A stretch of 64,000 nucleotides of DNA from Martelella lutilitoris (GCF_016598595.1 NZ_CP066786.1:4209501-4273500); one strand, 5' to 3'. Positions 17,757 through 26,427 are shown, counted from the stretch's first letter. Numbers and translations are program-made. The notes: generated by a model not told the origin, from the letters alone.

Positions 17757-18578
17757 CTATTCTTCGCCGTCTCGCCGAAAATCGCCGAAGCCGACCGTAT
17801 AGGTCCATTCCTTGGCGGCAGGACTGCGGTTGTCCGGCTCGGCGGCGGGAAAACCGACATTGCGGATGGAAATGTCGAGCGGCACGGGCAGCATGACGAT
17901 GCGTGACACTTCGAGCGGCGCACCCGTCTGGTCGCGTCCTTCCCTGACGGCAAGAAACACAGGCGCGCCTTCTTCCAGCTTCAGAAGCGAAGCAATGTCG
18001 GCATCGGCCGCGACGGGCATGTACTTGTCGTCGGCCACGACGACCGTGCGGCCGAATTTCTCACGCAACACCCTGTAGAGCGAACCGGACAGCGCGGAGA
18101 GTTCGACGCCTTCCAGAAGGCCGAGATTGAGGCTGGTGGAAACCACGGCAAGCGGCTTGCCGCCGGTAACCGCCAGCCGCTTGTGGCGATAGACCATGGC
18201 ATCGCCGGCGAGCCCGAAGAAGCGCCTTTCCTGCTCGCCCGCCGCGACCGGCCCGCTTTCCAGCACCGAATAATCCGGCTTCAGCCCCTGGCCGACAAGG
18301 CTTTCGGTGATCGAGGCAATGGCGTGATAGCGCTTTTCGACGCCCTTGCGGTTGATGAAGGTGCCCATGCCGTGCTGGCGCACGAGCAGGCCCTCGCGCA
18401 CCAGGATTTCCAGCGCCTGCTGGATCGTCCGGCGGCTGACCTGCCACTGCGCGGCAAGCTTCAGTTCGCCGTCGATCTTGTCATCGTAATAGCCTGAAAC
18501 GATCCGGGCTCTCAGCGTTTCGGCAATCTGGATATAGACCGGGCGATGGTCCTTCGCCACGGGGGCATCTGCGCGCAA
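17757..18578 (-). CDS. GntR-family regulator with UTRA domain
   Basis: The 273-residue regulator has an N-terminal winged helix (residues 12-80; LAAQWQVSRRTIQQALEILV, GMGTFI) and a C-terminal UTRA effector domain, as in HutC/FarR types. It starts with TTG, 6 nt after AGGAG. It is the last gene of the ABC/hydrolase operon, 63 bp after the creatininase-family gene. It most likely binds the 22-bp sites at 16209, 25005 and 26288 and responds to the transported sugar or a phosphate of it. Confidence 0.88.
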   Translation of the reverse strand: MRADAPVAKDHRPVYIQIAETLRARIVSGYYDDKIDGELKLAAQWQVSRRTIQQALEILVREGLLVRQHGMGTFINRKGVEKRYHAIASITESLVGQGLKPDYSVLESGPVAAGEQERRFFGLAGDAMVYRHKRLAVTGGKPLAVVSTSLNLGLLEGVELSALSGSLYRVLREKFGRTVVVADDKYMPVAADADIASLLKLEEGAPVFLAVREGRDQTGAPLEVSRIVMLPVPLDISIRNVGFPAAEPDNRSPAAKEWTYTVGFGDFRRDGEE

Positions 18579-18641
18579 GAGCGGCTCCTGAAAAAGCGTC
18601 TATTTCATGCTTTGGCGCAGTTCCGGAGAAATCCGGCGCTC

Positions 18642-19418
18642 TCAGGAACTGCCGTCGAACTGCCTAGCATAAAGGACGGCTATCTGCTTTGCCATATTGG
18701 CGAGGACAGCCTTCAGGATTTTTTCGCCCTTTTCCGCGGTCGCGGCACGGGCATCGCCGAGAACCGGGCTTTTGGAAAAATCGGTCCAGCGATAGGCAAC
18801 CGTCGCGAAATCCTCCGGAAATTCCGGATAGTTTTCAATGGCCTTATCCATATCGACGGAATCGGGTGCCAGATGCAGCACGTAGGACGTCTCGATCTCG
18901 CAGGCATGCATGTAGGAGGCGTGGGCTTCGCGTTTCTCGCGCACCCCCTCGATCACCGGACCGGCGCCGGGATAGAAGAAATTCGCCAGCATGATGCCCT
19001 TCTCCCTCAGCCGCCGCTGCGCATCGCGAATGGCAACGGCGTTGCCGAGATGCGCGTTGACGACGACCACGGTGCGGATGCCCTTGCCCGCGGCGCTTTC
19101 AGCAATCTCGACGATGGTATTGCTGACGGTTTCGTTGCTGACGCCGAAAGACCCGGCGGCCTCCGCAAGCGACCAGACCTGACCGAAAGGCAGCACCGGC
19201 AGCCTGAGCACCGGCGTTTCGCCGTCAATCGTCTTGACCAGTTCCTCGACCAGCCTTGCCGCCAGAATATTATCGGTGCCGGCCGGCAGGTGGTCGCCAT
19301 GGCTTTCCACCGCGCCGATGGGCAGAAGAAGCACCGGACTTTCGGCCAGCGCCGCTTCCATGTCGCTGTCGTTCAGTCGCGAGATATCGGTCTTATCATA
19401 TGCCAAGGGGATGCTCAC
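18642..19418 (-). CDS. Creatininase-family amidohydrolase or lactonase
   Basis: The 258-residue metal-dependent hydrolase of the creatininase fold has the metal-binding motif LPIGAVESHGDHLPAGTDN (Glu38, His40, Asp49), VVNAHLGN and the late Glu in MHACEIETS. Family members hydrolyse cyclic amides or, in some sugar pathways, cyclic keto-sugars and lactones, and the carbohydrate context favours the second. It starts with GTG, overlapping the stop of the phosphotriesterase-like gene by 4 bp. True creatinine use is unlikely since no creatinase or sarcosine oxidase is near. Confidence 0.8.
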   Translation of the reverse strand: MSIPLAYDKTDISRLNDSDMEAALAESPVLLLPIGAVESHGDHLPAGTDNILAARLVEELVKTIDGETPVLRLPVLPFGQVWSLAEAAGSFGVSNETVSNTIVEIAESAAGKGIRTVVVVNAHLGNAVAIRDAQRRLREKGIMLANFFYPGAGPVIEGVREKREAHASYMHACEIETSYVLHLAPDSVDMDKAIENYPEFPEDFATVAYRWTDFSKSPVLGDARAATAEKGEKILKAVLANMAKQIAVLYARQFDGSS

Positions 19419-20389
19419 TGCTTGAAAACAAAGGCGCGCTGCGGGTTCTTGACGAAGAATTTTTCAAACAGCGCCTTGCCGTCGAACCCGGCGTCGCCGG
19501 CCTGCTCCATGAAACGCGGAGCCCAGCTGCCGAGGATATAACCGAGTCCGAGGCCGCCCTCGCCGTAATTGCGGTACATGGTGCGCCGGGCGATATCGCC
19601 GCCGACGACGATCTGGTCTTCGTGACCATGACGGACGAGATTGAGGATGCAGTCGATCAGCACGCTTTCGGGGTGGTACTTGATCCGGCTGATGCCGTCG
19701 AAGCACATGAAAAGGCCTGTTTCGGCCGCCTTCAGATGCAGCCAGTGGTCCGGATTGCGGTCGACATGGGCCATGGTGAGCCGGGTCGGATCGACGCCTT
19801 CCTGCTTCAGGATGGCAAGCTGTTCGAGGATCAGCGTGCCGAGTTCGGTATGGGAATGCAGCGGGCAGCCGGTTTCCTTGTGGGCGTCCAGAACGGCGCG
19901 GGTGACCTTGTCCTCGGCCTCCGAGATCGTGTTGTAGCCGGTTCCGAACTTGGCGACGCCGCCCTTGAGGTCCGTGCCATCCATGCCGACGGTCAGTTCC
20001 GCGACCACATGGTCGCGGATTTCGGCGCGCGAGTGCCCATCGATCCAGGCCTGGAACGTGCCGCCGGTGCCCGCCATCTGGCCCGGCCACATGATCGCCT
20101 TGTTGAAGCCGGCGGTGGCGATGATCTTGACGCCGGTACGGTCGGAGATTTCCTTCAGCTCCGCGGGTTTGCGACCGTAGTCGATCGCGGTCGCGTCATA
20201 GACGGCCTGGCCGCCTTCCGCGACGAACAGTTCGACGTCCTTGATCGAGGCTTCGATGTCATCGATCATGAAATCGTCGATTTTCTTTTCCTGCCAGAGC
20301 GGGGGAATGCAGTAGAGGTGATCATGCGAATAGGTGACGCCGAGGTCCTCCGGCGCGATATCGCCATTGAGTGTGCGAATGAATTCCAT
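19415..20389 (-). CDS. Phosphotriesterase-family hydrolase
   Basis: The 324-residue TIM-barrel metal hydrolase has GVTYSHDHLYC (His22, His24), a lysine-containing barrel strand (IIATAGFNKAIMW), PLHSHTELGT, TMAHVDRNPDHW and CFDGISRIKYHPE, which match the HxH, bridging Lys, two His and Asp set of the PTE/PLL family. Natural substrates of the family include lactones. In a sugar-uptake operon it may act on an aldonolactone or a phosphorylated sugar. The start at 20389 (MEFIRTLNG) is set by the family N-terminus. Confidence 0.82.
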   Translation of the reverse strand: MEFIRTLNGDIAPEDLGVTYSHDHLYCIPPLWQEKKIDDFMIDDIEASIKDVELFVAEGGQAVYDATAIDYGRKPAELKEISDRTGVKIIATAGFNKAIMWPGQMAGTGGTFQAWIDGHSRAEIRDHVVAELTVGMDGTDLKGGVAKFGTGYNTISEAEDKVTRAVLDAHKETGCPLHSHTELGTLILEQLAILKQEGVDPTRLTMAHVDRNPDHWLHLKAAETGLFMCFDGISRIKYHPESVLIDCILNLVRHGHEDQIVVGGDIARRTMYRNYGEGGLGLGYILGSWAPRFMEQAGDAGFDGKALFEKFFVKNPQRAFVFKQ

Positions 20390-20391
20390 CT

Positions 20392-21345
20392 TCAGCGATC
20401 CTTTTTGAAGTTTGAGAGCGCAAGCGCGAGAATGATGATCGAGCCCTGGAGAACGAAGCGCGCCGCCGGCGGCAGCGACAGCACGTAGAGCAGGCTCTGA
20501 AGGAAGAACAGGATGAGGCTGCCGGCAGCAGCCCCCAGCGGCAGGAATACGCCGCCGGTGAACAGCGCCCCGCCGATGACGGCCGCGGCGATCGAATCCA
20601 CCGTATAGGTGTCGGCTATGCCGATCGAGGCCATGCCGGTGATCGACGACAGCATGATGCCGCCGAGCGTCGCCATGAAGCTCGCCAGCACAAAGGAGAA
20701 AATTACCATGCGGTCGGCGGCGATGCCGTTGCGGCGCGCGGCGGCGGCATTGGCGCCGGCAAGCAGCATTTTGCGGCCGGAGAGCGAGTAATGCACATAG
20801 GCAAGCAAGATCAGGCTGCAGATGAGCCACAGCACCACCGACCACGGCAGGATGCCGAACAGCCAGCCCTCGGAGATGACCCGGAAACCGGCCGGGATCG
20901 ATCCGCGCGGGCTGCCGCCGGTATAGACGAGGATCGCGCCGGAGAGCACCAGCGAGGTGGCGAGCGTGGCGAGAAACGCCGGGATGCGCAGCACCACGAC
21001 CAGAACGCCATTAGCAAGGCCGACGAGAAGACCGAAGAACACGGTGATCGCAAGCGCTGCAGCCATATTGTCCATGTTGCCGGCAAAGCTTGCGGCAAGC
21101 ACGATATTGGCGAGCCCTGCCGTCGCGCCGACGGAAAGGTCGAGCCGGCCCATCATCAGGATCAGCGCCTGACCGAGCGCGATCAGCCCGAGGGGCGCGG
21201 CCTGGCGGGCATTGTCCATGATCTGCACCACCGAGACGCGCCCGGAAAACACGAAGAGCACGACAAGCAGGATTGCGAGAAGCGCCAGCGCGCGCCAGGT
21301 TGCGCCTGCGGGCCTCGCGTTGGAGAAGAAAGCCGAAACCGCCAT
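20392..21345 (-). CDS. Ribose-type ABC transporter permease (second)
   Basis: The 317-residue membrane protein of the RbsC/XylH family has about 8-10 hydrophobic segments. The family signature is seen in LIALGQALILMMGRLDLSVGAT, and the conserved coupling loop is near RKMLLAGANAAAARRNGIAADR. It starts 1 bp after the first permease ends. With that permease it makes a heterodimeric channel for a sugar or polyol. Confidence 0.9.
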   Translation of the reverse strand: MAVSAFFSNARPAGATWRALALLAILLVVLFVFSGRVSVVQIMDNARQAAPLGLIALGQALILMMGRLDLSVGATAGLANIVLAASFAGNMDNMAAALAITVFFGLLVGLANGVLVVVLRIPAFLATLATSLVLSGAILVYTGGSPRGSIPAGFRVISEGWLFGILPWSVVLWLICSLILLAYVHYSLSGRKMLLAGANAAAARRNGIAADRMVIFSFVLASFMATLGGIMLSSITGMASIGIADTYTVDSIAAAVIGGALFTGGVFLPLGAAAGSLILFFLQSLLYVLSLPPAARFVLQGSIIILALALSNFKKDR

Positions 21346-21346
21346 T

Positions 21347-22279
21347 TCAGTTCTCCTTGCCGCGCATGAAGAACACCAGCGCGACGATGAAGATCAGCCC
21401 CTTGGCGATGTTTTGCAGGCTGGTATCGAGATCGAGCAGGTTGAACATATTGTTGATGAGTACGAGCGAGAGGGCTGCGCAGAACACGCCGACGGCATTG
21501 CCGCGGCCGCCCTGCAGCGCCACGCCGCCAAGGATCGCCGCCGAGACGGCATCGAGCGTATAGGATTCGCCGATCAGCGGATCCCCGGAGAGGATGCGAA
21601 TGGACAGCACGATACCGGCGGCCGACGCCAGCACGCCCGACAGGCCGAAGACAACGAGATCGACGCGCAACGCCGAAATGCCGTTGGCAAAGGCCGCGCG
21701 CGGATCGGAGCCGAAAGCGTAGATCGACCGGCCGAACCGCGTCCAGTTCATGGCGATCGCGATTGCGACGAAGACGGCAAGCGAGATCACAAGCGGTGCG
21801 GAAAACAGACGCTCGGCGCCGAAAAGCGCCTCGTAGAAGGCATAATCCACCTCGCCGCCCGGCGAGGGCAGCAGGAGCATGGTGATGCCCTTGACGATGG
21901 CCGCCGTCGCCAGCGTCATCACCAGCGGATTGATCTTGAGAAAGTTGACGCCGCAAGCCGTGAAGATTCCACAGGCAAGGCCTGCCGCAAGCGCCAGCGG
22001 AACCGAGAGCCAGCCAAGGCTTGCCGAAGTCAGCGCCATGATCGCCGTCGCAAGGCTCATGATCGAGCCTACGGAAAGATCGATGCGGCCGGCAAACAGG
22101 ACCAGCGCCTCGCCCAGCGCAACAAGCCCGAGCGGCAGAAGCCGGGTGGAAAGGTTGGTCAGATTCGAATCGCTGAAGAAATTCGGCGAGAGAAAGCCCG
22201 TCACCGCGATCAGCAGAGCCGCGAGCGCAAGCGCCGGCAGGCTGAGGAGCAGGTTGGAGCGAAGAGAACCTTCAAACAA
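21347..22279 (-). CDS. Ribose-type ABC transporter permease (first)
   Basis: The 310-residue RbsC-family permease has GLVALGEALVLFAGRIDLSVGS and SIYAFGSDPRAAFANGI as family motifs and multiple helices throughout. I choose TTG 22279, which overlaps the ATPase stop by 8 bp and lies 6 nt after GGGGAGG, a near-ideal ribosome site. ATG 22336 is an alternative that would add 19 residues inside the ATPase frame. It is coupled to the ATPase upstream and the second permease downstream. Confidence 0.88.
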   Translation of the reverse strand: MFEGSLRSNLLLSLPALALAALLIAVTGFLSPNFFSDSNLTNLSTRLLPLGLVALGEALVLFAGRIDLSVGSIMSLATAIMALTSASLGWLSVPLALAAGLACGIFTACGVNFLKINPLVMTLATAAIVKGITMLLLPSPGGEVDYAFYEALFGAERLFSAPLVISLAVFVAIAIAMNWTRFGRSIYAFGSDPRAAFANGISALRVDLVVFGLSGVLASAAGIVLSIRILSGDPLIGESYTLDAVSAAILGGVALQGGRGNAVGVFCAALSLVLINNMFNLLDLDTSLQNIAKGLIFIVALVFFMRGKEN

Positions 22280-23828
22280 GGGCTGCCTCCCCGTTTTCAG
22301 CACTGCCCAGTCCGTGAGACGGCAGGCCTGCGGCATAGCGCATGATCTTTTCCTCGGAGAAGTCTGGACGGGCGATCTCGCCGGTGATGCGACCTTCATA
22401 GAGCGCCAGAATGCGATCGGAGAGGCCGATCAGTTCCATCAGATCGGAGGAGATGAGAATGACGGAGACGCCTTTTTTCGAAAGCGCGTCGACCAGATGG
22501 TAGATTTCGCTCTTCGACTGGACGTCGACGCCCTTGGTCGGCTCGTAGAGCACCAGCAGCTTGGGCGTATGCGCCAGCCAGCGGGCGAAGACGACCTTCT
22601 GCTGGTTGCCGCCGGAGAGTTCACCGGCCGGCTGTTCCATATCGGTGGAGCGGATCGAGAAGCGCTCGCGCGCGCCCTCGACGAACTGCCGCTCGTAACC
22701 GAGCGGCAGGAGGCCGGCGCGCGCGCGTTCCGAGATCGCAAACAGGCTCATATTGAGGCGGATCGGCAATGACAGCGCCAGGCCCTCATGCTTGCGGTCA
22801 TCGGGAATGCTGGCAATGCCGGCGCCGATGGCGGCCGCCGGCGATTTGAGCGTCGCCGCCTTGCCGTCGAGCTCCACCGCGCCGGAACGGAACGGCGCGA
22901 TGCCGCACAGCGCATCCGCCAGCGGTTTCTGCCCCTGCCCTTCGAGGCCGGCAATGCCGAGCACCTCGCCGCGCCGCACCGAAAAATCGATCTCCGGCAG
23001 ATCCGCATTCGTCCCGCCAGTCACGGAAAAGCGGACCGGCAGATCGGCGAGCGCCGGGCGCTCCGGAAAGATGTTTTCCAGCTTGCGGCCGACCATGGCC
23101 TGGATCAGATCGTCCTCGGCAAAGGCGCCGCGCTCCGCTTCCAGCGTGAGCGCGCCATCCTTCAGCACCACGACGCGGTCGGCAGCCGTCATGATCTCTC
23201 CCATGCGGTGGGAGATGAAAATGATCGATGTGCCGTCCCGCTTCAGCTCGTTCATCAGCCTCAAGACGGACTGCGCCGCTTCGGCGGAGAGCGATGCCGT
23301 CGGCTCGTCAAGGATCAGCAGATCGGGCTTGGCCGCGATCGCGCGCGCTATCTCGACCAGTTGCCGTTCGGCCGCGCTCAGGCGGCGACCGAGACGCTTT
23401 CCGTCCAGGGTGAAGCCGAGAGACGCGGAAAGGTCGGCGAAATCGGCATGAAGCCGCTTCTGCCGGATCAGGCCGAGCGCATTGCGCGGCTCGCGGCGGA
23501 AGAAGGTGTTTTCGGCCACCGTCAGGTCCGGCATGATCGCCGTTTCCTGGTGCGCGATGGCAACGCCCTTCGCGGCTGCCTCAGCCGGGCTTGCCGGATG
23601 ATAGCCCTCGCCGGCGAGGCGGATCTCGCCGCTGTCATAAGGAAGATTGCCGGATAGGATGTTCATGAGGGTGGACTTGCCGGCGCCGTTTTCGCCGACA
23701 AGCGCCAGAACTTCCCCCCGACCAAGCGAGAAAGAAACGTCCTGCAGGACGGCGTTGCGCCCAAAGGATTTCGACAGACCCGTGACCGCCAGCAGAGGGG
23801 GGCGTTGTGCGGAGGTATGGCTCGTCAC
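22272..23828 (-). CDS. Ribose-type ABC transporter, duplicated ATP-binding protein
   Basis: The 518-residue RbsA-like protein carries two ABC cassettes. The first has Walker A GENGAGKST, the degenerate signature LSAAERQLVEIARAI and Walker B LLILDEPTASLS. The second has a degenerate Walker A (LEGQGQKPLADAL), signature LSGGNQQKVVFARWL and LLVLYEPTKGVD. Asymmetry of the two sites is normal for this family. The GTG at 23828 follows GAGAGA. A 110-bp dispersed repeat lies between this gene and the binding-protein gene. Confidence 0.9.
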   Translation of the reverse strand: MTSHTSAQRPPLLAVTGLSKSFGRNAVLQDVSFSLGRGEVLALVGENGAGKSTLMNILSGNLPYDSGEIRLAGEGYHPASPAEAAAKGVAIAHQETAIMPDLTVAENTFFRREPRNALGLIRQKRLHADFADLSASLGFTLDGKRLGRRLSAAERQLVEIARAIAAKPDLLILDEPTASLSAEAAQSVLRLMNELKRDGTSIIFISHRMGEIMTAADRVVVLKDGALTLEAERGAFAEDDLIQAMVGRKLENIFPERPALADLPVRFSVTGGTNADLPEIDFSVRRGEVLGIAGLEGQGQKPLADALCGIAPFRSGAVELDGKAATLKSPAAAIGAGIASIPDDRKHEGLALSLPIRLNMSLFAISERARAGLLPLGYERQFVEGARERFSIRSTDMEQPAGELSGGNQQKVVFARWLAHTPKLLVLYEPTKGVDVQSKSEIYHLVDALSKKGVSVILISSDLMELIGLSDRILALYEGRITGEIARPDFSEEKIMRYAAGLPSHGLGSAENGEAALV

Positions 23829-23845
23829 TGTTTCTCTCTCGCTTG

Positions 23846-23955
23846 CTGGAGCGCCGAGCGTCCATTCGAACGCACAAAGAACGCTCCAACTCATTGAATC
23901 CATGCATCGTGCCTTCCGAAAACCGTTTCCGGTTTTCGGGCCGATGCGCCAAGCC
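23846..23955. repeat. Dispersed intergenic repeat R1, copy a
   Basis: This 110-bp element matches 36031-36140 without gaps at about 85% identity by eye. It folds into two hairpins: an outer GAGCG...CGCTC with an inner GCGT...ACGC, and a perfect CCGAAAACCG / CGGTTTTCGG stem. The layout resembles rhizobial intergenic mosaic elements (RIME type). It sits between the binding-protein stop and the ATPase start, so it is part of the operon mRNA and could set transcript stability. Confidence 0.8.
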
Positions 23956-23958
23956 CGC

Positions 23959-24954
23959 TCAATCCTGGAAGGTTGCCCGGACCTGTTCGTCGCTGAGCCG
24001 GGTGTTGGCCCAGAAGGAGTCGGAGAGGTCGTCGCGCGTGAACTCGGACAGGTTCTCCGACGTGATCATCGGCACTTCGTAGAACTTGTTCTTTTCCACC
24101 TCTTCACCCTGAAGCATATCAAGCGCGACCAGGAGGGCCTCCGAGCCAAGCCAGGTCGGCTTCGACGGCGCAACGGATTCAAAGCCGTCGGCCTCAAGCG
24201 CGGTCCAGCGCTTCAGATAGCCGTTATTGTCCTCGCCGGTCATCGGCACCAGCGGGCGCTGCGCCGCCTCAAAGGCATCGATCGCGCCGAGCGTCATGCT
24301 GCCGCCCTGCGACCAGACGCCGTCGATCTCCGGATTGGCGGCGAGAAGGTTGGAAACCGCGACCTTGGCCTTGGCATAATCCCAGCCGGCGTCGACGACG
24401 CTGATGACCTCGATATCGGGATATTCGTCGAACACCGCCTTGGCGCCCTTCCAGCGGTCATCGCTGGCGGAAATGCCGGAAATGCCGTTGAGCGCGATGA
24501 TCCTGCCCTTGCCGTCGAGCTTGTCGGCCAGCCATTCGGCGCCGGCCTTGCCGAAATCGACATCATCGACGGTGACCAGAGCGTCATAGTCATCGCTGCG
24601 GATGGTCGAGGCGAGCAGAACGATCTTGATGTCCTGGGCTTCCGCCTTCTTCAGAACCGGAATGACGGCGGTCGGCGAGATCGGCGTGAGGATGATGGCG
24701 TCGACGCCGCGCGTGATCATGTCCTCGATGTTGGAGACCTGCTTGTCGGCCTTCAGCTCCGATTCCGTGTAGACGACATCGACCGTATCCTGATGCCGTT
24801 CGGCTTCGGCCTCGAATTCCTTCGAGAGCTGAACCGACCAGGAATTGCCGTTGAAATAATTGTCATAGCCGATGGTGAACTTGTCCTCGGCCATCGCGGG
24901 AGCCGCCATGCCCGCAAGGACGGAGGCGACGAGCAGCAGTTTCTTCAGTTTCAT
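23959..24954 (-). CDS. Ribose-type ABC transporter, solute-binding protein
   Basis: The 331-residue periplasmic protein has a signal peptide at residues 1-22 (KKLLLVASVLAGMAAPAMA). The rest is a type-I sugar-binding fold (Peripla_BP_4): FTIGYDNYFNGNSWS, GVDAIILTPISPTAVIPVL, VWSQGGSMTLGAIDAFE. Such proteins bind pentoses, hexoses, polyols or autoinducer-2-like ligands. It is the first gene of the operon that runs through the ATPase, two permeases, the phosphotriesterase-like and creatininase-like enzymes to the GntR gene. The promoter holds the shared 22-bp operator. Confidence 0.9.
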   Translation of the reverse strand: MKLKKLLLVASVLAGMAAPAMAEDKFTIGYDNYFNGNSWSVQLSKEFEAEAERHQDTVDVVYTESELKADKQVSNIEDMITRGVDAIILTPISPTAVIPVLKKAEAQDIKIVLLASTIRSDDYDALVTVDDVDFGKAGAEWLADKLDGKGRIIALNGISGISASDDRWKGAKAVFDEYPDIEVISVVDAGWDYAKAKVAVSNLLAANPEIDGVWSQGGSMTLGAIDAFEAAQRPLVPMTGEDNNGYLKRWTALEADGFESVAPSKPTWLGSEALLVALDMLQGEEVEKNKFYEVPMITSENLSEFTRDDLSDSFWANTRLSDEQVRATFQD

Positions 24955-25004
24955 GCTTTTCCCCTTTTTCGAGAGAACCTGTTTTGCTTATGCCCTATTG
25001 TTAT

Positions 25005-25026
25005 CTTGTATACTCATGTAGTCAAG
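25005..25026 (-). promoter_or_regulatory. Operator-like site, copy 2 (ABC operon promoter)
   Basis: Read on the minus strand, the 22-bp site begins CTTGACTACATGAG and ends CAAG. Its first 10 bases and last 4 equal those of the site at 16209. TTGACT could serve as the -35 element, so a bound repressor would block transcription of the binding-protein operon. It lies about 50 bp before the start codon. Confidence 0.65.
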
Positions 25027-25076
25027 CTGGAATCCCTAACGCCCGACCAATCCCTCCCGGCTCGCCGACCAGCCCG

Positions 25077-26267
25077 TCACTTCGGCAGGACGTCCACGGC
25101 CCGGCGCACCCAGTCCAGTCTCTTTTCCGGGATGAGGCCGTAATTGTAGAAGTTGATGCCGTCGGCGCCGGCTTCGATCGCGGCCTTGGCGCGCGCGGCA
25201 AGGGCGTCGGCCGAGGTCACTTCCGGATAGAAGACCCGGTAGCCCGCGCCGAGATACTTGTTCGGCCCCAGCGCCGCGCGGCCGGCCTTCATCAGCGCGG
25301 TTACGGCCTCCGGCTCCATGAAATAGCAGCACAGGATCGCGCCGTCGCAGACCTCGCCGACCGCCTGCAGATCGACGCCGCCCATCCAGCCATCGGCAAG
25401 ATCGATGAGCACGACCCTGCTTGCCGGGTCGGCCGCGGCGCGGATCTCGGCGATCAGGCTGGTGACGGGCTCGGAGCGCCATTCCAGAAAGGCCCTGAGA
25501 GCGGGATAGGCACTGAAGGCATCAGTGCCCGCCTCGGGGAAATCGGGAAACTGTTTCGCCGGCACTTCGCGCTCGCACATGTCCGCGATGAAGCCGCGCA
25601 CCGTCTCGCGGGCTTCCTCCATCGGCACGCCGGCCAGCTTTCCGCGCGCCATGCAATGGTCGCAGAAGCAGAGCGACAGCAGGAAATCATCCTCGGCATT
25701 GAGCCCGACGCCATCCTTTTCGTGGTGGAACTCATGGGCAAAACCCATGAAATTCGGGCTTTCGAGCTCGACCATGTCGGGCTTGTAACGCGTCGTCATA
25801 TCCCGAACCAGGGTGACGACGTAATCGCGCGCCGCCGGGCTCGACGGGCAGAGGTTGTAATAGTTGGGATTGCCGAAAGCATTGCGCGTCACATGCTCGG
25901 GATGAAGCGCGCCGAGCCGCGTGTTGTGCAGGCACACCGTCCAGCAATTGACCTTCATGCCGTCGCCGGCATCACGCGCCGTCGTCAGCGCCTCCAGCAT
26001 ATCGCCGCGCTCCGCGACATTGTCGGCCATCAGGGGACGGATCGTCTTGCTCGCCCAAAGCGCCGCGTCGGGGCGAAAATAGATCGTGCCGTCCTGCGGG
26101 AAATAGGCCTTCCGTGCAGGGCTGCGCGGCTGCAGGAAACGGCCGGCGTGATAGGACGACGCCAGAGAGATCGTATTCAGGCTCGCCCGACCCGCCAGAT
26201 CGGAAAACGCCCGCTCAAGCCCCTGGTCCTGAATGTCCCAGGGATAGGTCCACATGGAAAGTTGCAT
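25077..26267 (-). CDS. TIM-barrel-like (glycoside hydrolase-like) protein of unknown function
   Basis: This 396-residue cytoplasmic protein has no signal peptide. The pattern suggests an (alpha/beta)8 barrel resembling uncharacterised glycoside hydrolase-like families: acidic residues end predicted strands (DMVELESPNF, RVVLIDLADGW, GADGINFYNYG). A cysteine cluster, LCFCDHC at mid-length, could bind metal. I cannot name the substrate. The start at 26267 lies 7 nt after GAGGAG; the frame is open 11 codons further but that stretch contains the operator. Its promoter carries copy 3 of the shared operator, so it probably acts in the same sugar pathway. Confidence 0.7.
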   Translation of the reverse strand: MQLSMWTYPWDIQDQGLERAFSDLAGRASLNTISLASSYHAGRFLQPRSPARKAYFPQDGTIYFRPDAALWASKTIRPLMADNVAERGDMLEALTTARDAGDGMKVNCWTVCLHNTRLGALHPEHVTRNAFGNPNYYNLCPSSPAARDYVVTLVRDMTTRYKPDMVELESPNFMGFAHEFHHEKDGVGLNAEDDFLLSLCFCDHCMARGKLAGVPMEEARETVRGFIADMCEREVPAKQFPDFPEAGTDAFSAYPALRAFLEWRSEPVTSLIAEIRAAADPASRVVLIDLADGWMGGVDLQAVGEVCDGAILCCYFMEPEAVTALMKAGRAALGPNKYLGAGYRVFYPEVTSADALAARAKAAIEAGADGINFYNYGLIPEKRLDWVRRAVDVLPK

Positions 26268-26287
26268 TTCGCGCTCCTCAATGATTA

Positions 26288-26309
26288 CTTGACCGGACAT
26301 GTAGTCATA
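26288..26309 (-). promoter_or_regulatory. Operator-like site, copy 3 (TIM-barrel gene promoter)
   Basis: On the minus strand the site reads TGACTACATG, 6 nt, CAAG, which equals copy 2 at those 14 positions with the same spacing. Only the left CTTG end is weaker. It lies just above the Shine-Dalgarno of the gene. Confidence 0.55.
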
Positions 26310-26391
26310 TCGCCTGCGGACAAGTCAACGTCGACGCCATTCCTTTGCCGGATTCTCGACAGCGGCGGGTCAGGGCAAGGGAGCAGCCTAC

Positions 26392-26427
26392 ATTTTAGGC
26401 AATTTTTCCAATGCATAAAAATTGACA
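26392..26427 (+). promoter_or_regulatory. Imperfect inverted repeat and TTGACA before the polyamine-type ABC operon
   Basis: ATTTTAGGCAATT (26392-26404) and AATGCATAAAAAT (26410-26422) form an imperfect palindrome. TTGACA (26422-26427) follows directly as a possible -35 element, about 65 bp before the first gene. It may be the site of the XRE-cupin regulator encoded in the operon. Confidence 0.4.

Noticed and set aside
18642..19418. Creatinine degradation from the creatininase-family gene
   Set aside because: No creatinase, sarcosine oxidase or hydantoin genes lie in that operon; it is embedded in a sugar-import locus.
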